The notes under the pieces are model-generated. The model was not told the DNA's origin and searched no databases. It worked only from the letters and a program-made list of their open reading frames with translations. DNA of 64,000 nucleotides from [Mycobacterium] nativiensis (GTDB lineage: Bacteria > Actinomycetota > Actinomycetes > Mycobacteriales > Mycobacteriaceae), in NCBI RefSeq assembly GCF_020172685.1, contig NZ_CP083986.1, positions 2,910,294 through 2,974,293 on the forward strand, in the 5' to 3' direction. Made by a program: the position numbers and the translations under genes. This document shows positions 62,199 through 64,000 of this stretch, piece after piece. The number at the start of each line of letters is the position of its first letter. The stretch's first letter is position 1.

Positions 62199-63008
62199 CT
62201 AGACCACCCGCAGCCCCGCGGGCACGGCCGTCGGATCGCGCCAGAACGCGTCACGGACGAAGCGGTTGAACAGGTCCGGCGGCAGGATGGTCTCGCGCGG
62301 CCGGGCCGCGACCTCGCCGTGCACGGTGTGCAGTCCCGGGGTGCCGGCGCGTTCGTCGAAGTCGGTGACATCGAAGTCGACGTTGTCGAAGGTGTGCTCG
62401 AACGCCGGCTCGTCGATGAAGTCGTAGATCGCCCGCATGGTGCGCCCCGGGTCGGTGGTCAGGGTCTCGTACTGGACCACCAGCAGTCGGTCGCGCTGCG
62501 CGCCGAAACAGGCCTGTTTGAGCATGTCGTAGGGCGCACCGACCATGCCGTCCTGGCCGACCACGCCGTTGGCGCGGGTGTAGACGGTGCCACCCGGATT
62601 GAAGCCGAAGATCGACGACGGGGTGAACACGTTGCGCTGGATCAACCGCTCGATGCTGTCGACCACCCACTGCAACTCGCGCACGCAGGCGATGATCTTG
62701 GCGTCCGGGAACAGCCGCGTGACCGCGGGCATCCAGCCGCACCAGGCCCGGTTGGTGTCGAAGACGACCTCGGCAGTGCAGTCGGCGTAGAAGCTGTCGA
62801 ACAGCCCGTGCAGGATCCGCTCCCGCTTCGCGTCGTCGATGAACACCGAGAACTCGTTGCGGGCGCTCATCTCACCGAGCAGTGCCCCGAACAGCCCCGC
62901 CAGCGGGCCCGACATCCCGGCCTGAAAGCGCGGATTCTGCCGCAGCAGCGCGGCCAGCAGGGTCGAGCCCGAGCGCGGCAGACCCGAGATGAAATGAATC
63001 GCCGACAC
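62199..63008 (-). CDS. Sulfotransferase family protein
   Basis: A 269-residue PAPS-dependent sulfotransferase-like protein. The PAPS 5'-phosphosulfate loop is [16 protein letters not shown], and a 3'-phosphate-binding segment is [16 protein letters not shown]. The GTG start (63008) is 12 bp after the yebC stop, so probably co-transcribed. It is an accessory gene here: the M. tuberculosis order between ruvC and yebC has other genes. The acceptor substrate (glycolipid, trehalose or metabolite) is unknown. Confidence 0.85.
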   Translation of the reverse strand: MSAIHFISGLPRSGSTLLAALLRQNPRFQAGMSGPLAGLFGALLGEMSARNEFSVFIDDAKRERILHGLFDSFYADCTAEVVFDTNRAWCGWMPAVTRLFPDAKIIACVRELQWVVDSIERLIQRNVFTPSSIFGFNPGGTVYTRANGVVGQDGMVGAPYDMLKQACFGAQRDRLLVVQYETLTTDPGRTMRAIYDFIDEPAFEHTFDNVDFDVTDFDERAGTPGLHTVHGEVAARPRETILPPDLFNRFVRDAFWRDPTAVPAGLRVV

Positions 63009-63020
63009 CGGCGCGGCCCG

Positions 63021-63776
63021 CTACTCGGCCTCGAGCGCGGCCAGCACCTCGTCGGACAGGTCCACATTGGTCCACACGTTCTGCACGTCGTCGCTGTCCT
63101 CGAGCGCCTCGACGAGCTTGAACACCTTGCGGGCCCCCTCGACGTCCACCGGGACGCTGACCGACGGCTGGAAGCTCGCCTCGGCCGAGTCGTAATCGAT
63201 CCCGGCATCGACCAGCGCGGTGCGCACCGCCACCAGGTCCCCCGGCTCGGAGATGACCTCGAAGCTCTCACCCAAGTCGTTGACGTCCTCGGCGCCCGCA
63301 TCCAGGACCGCCACCAGCACGTCGTCCTCGGTCAGCTCGTTCTTGTCCAGGGTGACCGTCCCCTTGCGGCTGAACAGGTAGGCGACCGAACCGGGGTCGG
63401 CCATCTGGCCGCCGTTGCGGGTCATCGCCACCCGCACCTCGCTGGCGGCACGGTTGCGGTTGTCGGTCAGGCACTCGATGAGCACCGCCACGCCGTTGGG
63501 CCCGTAGCCCTCGTAGGTGATGGTCTGGTAGTCGGCGCCGCCGGCTTCCTCACCGGCTCCACGCTTGCGGGCCCGCTCGATGTTGTCGTTGGGCACCGAG
63601 TTCTTCTTGGCCTTCTGGATGGCGTCGTACAACGTCGGGTTGCCCGAGGGGTCACCGCCGCCGACTCGTGCCGCGACCTCGATGTTTTTGATCAACCGAG
63701 CGAAGTTCTTGCCGCGGCGGGCGTCGATGACGGCCTTCTTGTGCTTGGTGGTGGCCCACTTGGAATGGCCGCTCAT
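63021..63776 (-). CDS. yebC: YebC/PmpR family regulatory protein
   Basis: A 251-residue TACO1/YebC protein ([23 protein letters not shown] start, [20 protein letters not shown]). Family members aid translation of proline-rich stretches and some regulate transcription. ATG 63776. Downstream of pdxT as in M. tuberculosis (Rv2603c). Confidence 0.95.
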   Translation of the reverse strand: MSGHSKWATTKHKKAVIDARRGKNFARLIKNIEVAARVGGGDPSGNPTLYDAIQKAKKNSVPNDNIERARKRGAGEEAGGADYQTITYEGYGPNGVAVLIECLTDNRNRAASEVRVAMTRNGGQMADPGSVAYLFSRKGTVTLDKNELTEDDVLVAVLDAGAEDVNDLGESFEVISEPGDLVAVRTALVDAGIDYDSAEASFQPSVSVPVDVEGARKVFKLVEALEDSDDVQNVWTNVDLSDEVLAALEAE

Positions 63777-63836
63777 GTCGTTGCTACCTCATCCCTCTTA
63801 CTCGCAAAGCCAGGCTGATGAGTGTACGCGGGCACT

Positions 63837-64000
63837 TCAGGCCTGTCCGGTCGCGATCTCGATGAACAACTGGTGGATCCGCCGGTCGCCGGTGACCTCC
63901 GGATGAAACGATGTCGCCAGCACCTGGCCCTGCCGAACCGCGACGGGGTGGCCGGCGGCCCGGGCGAGCACCGTGACGCCGGAGCCCACCCGCTCGACCC
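63837..64000 (-). CDS. pdxT: Pyridoxal 5'-phosphate synthase glutaminase subunit, 5' end outside window
   Basis: Only the last 54 codons are present. [20 protein letters not shown] carries the catalytic His-Glu pair of the class I glutaminase triad in PdxT. Rv2604c-like by position. The stop is at 63837-63839, 60 bp from the yebC start. Confidence 0.9.
   Translation of the reverse strand, partial: VERVGSGVTVLARAAGHPVAVRQGQVLATSFHPEVTGDRRIHQLFIEIATGQA

Overview
The window is high-G+C mycobacterial chromosome. The evidence is PE/PPE genes, ESX-5-type Esx pairs, a resuscitation-promoting factor, and the core gene order nusB-efp-pepQ-aroQBKC-aroE-mltG-ruvX-alaS-rarA-aspS-hisS-relA-apt-secFD-yajC-gabT-ruvBAC-yebC-pdxT, which is that of the M. 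tuberculosis Rv2533c-Rv2604c segment. ESX-5 substrates point to a slow grower or close relative. The soluble di-iron monooxygenase cluster is of the Mim type known from environmental mycobacteria. The species cannot be fixed from this window.

Region 1 (1-10208) is a catabolic island for a binuclear-iron monooxygenase that oxidises propane, acetone or phenol-like substrates: the truncated hydroxylase large subunit mimA, then reductase mimB, small subunit mimC, coupling protein mimD and a dedicated GroEL-like chaperonin mimG. A DUF59/MIP18-like protein, a zinc alcohol dehydrogenase and a GAF/AAA+/Fis regulator (MimR-like) follow. A 13-bp palindrome TCTCA-N3-TGAGA occurs three times, in front of the DUF59 gene's leader, the dehydrogenase and the regulator. 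It looks like the regulon's operator. The leader before the DUF59 gene can fold into a branched RNA with mutually exclusive stems.

Region 2 (10209-15610) is a PE/PPE/Esx block. Three overlapping PPE-SVP genes (the first and third share a perfect 573-bp repeat) are followed by a PE gene and an esxK-like/esxL-like pair. A near-identical pair, with its own PE and PPE, lies in inverted orientation at 37.4-39.6 kb, so 22 kb of core genome is flanked by inverted repeats.

Region 3 (15616-36138) is mostly essential core on the minus strand: transcription and translation factors (nusB, efp, alaS, aspS), the shikimate pathway (aroQ, aroB, aroK, aroC, aroE), peptidoglycan and RNA processing genes (mltG, ruvX), the recombination factor rarA, an NDMA-type alcohol dehydrogenase, a DUF3097 protein, and an Rpf gene behind a strikingly AT-rich leader.

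Region 4 (36139-64000) contains a membrane protein with an internally duplicated extracytoplasmic domain, the second PE/PPE/esx locus, a zinc metallopeptidase, an accessory DapA-like/class II aldolase/XRE-cupin module with shared repeat motifs, hisS, ppiB, a stand-alone GltB-like FMN enzyme, relA, apt, an ABC-type solute-binding lipoprotein, secF, a secD with a collagen-like insertion, yajC, a small secreted Cys-repeat protein, gabT, ruvBAC, a sulfotransferase, yebC and the end of pdxT. No tRNA, rRNA, CRISPR array, insertion sequence or phage gene was recognised.
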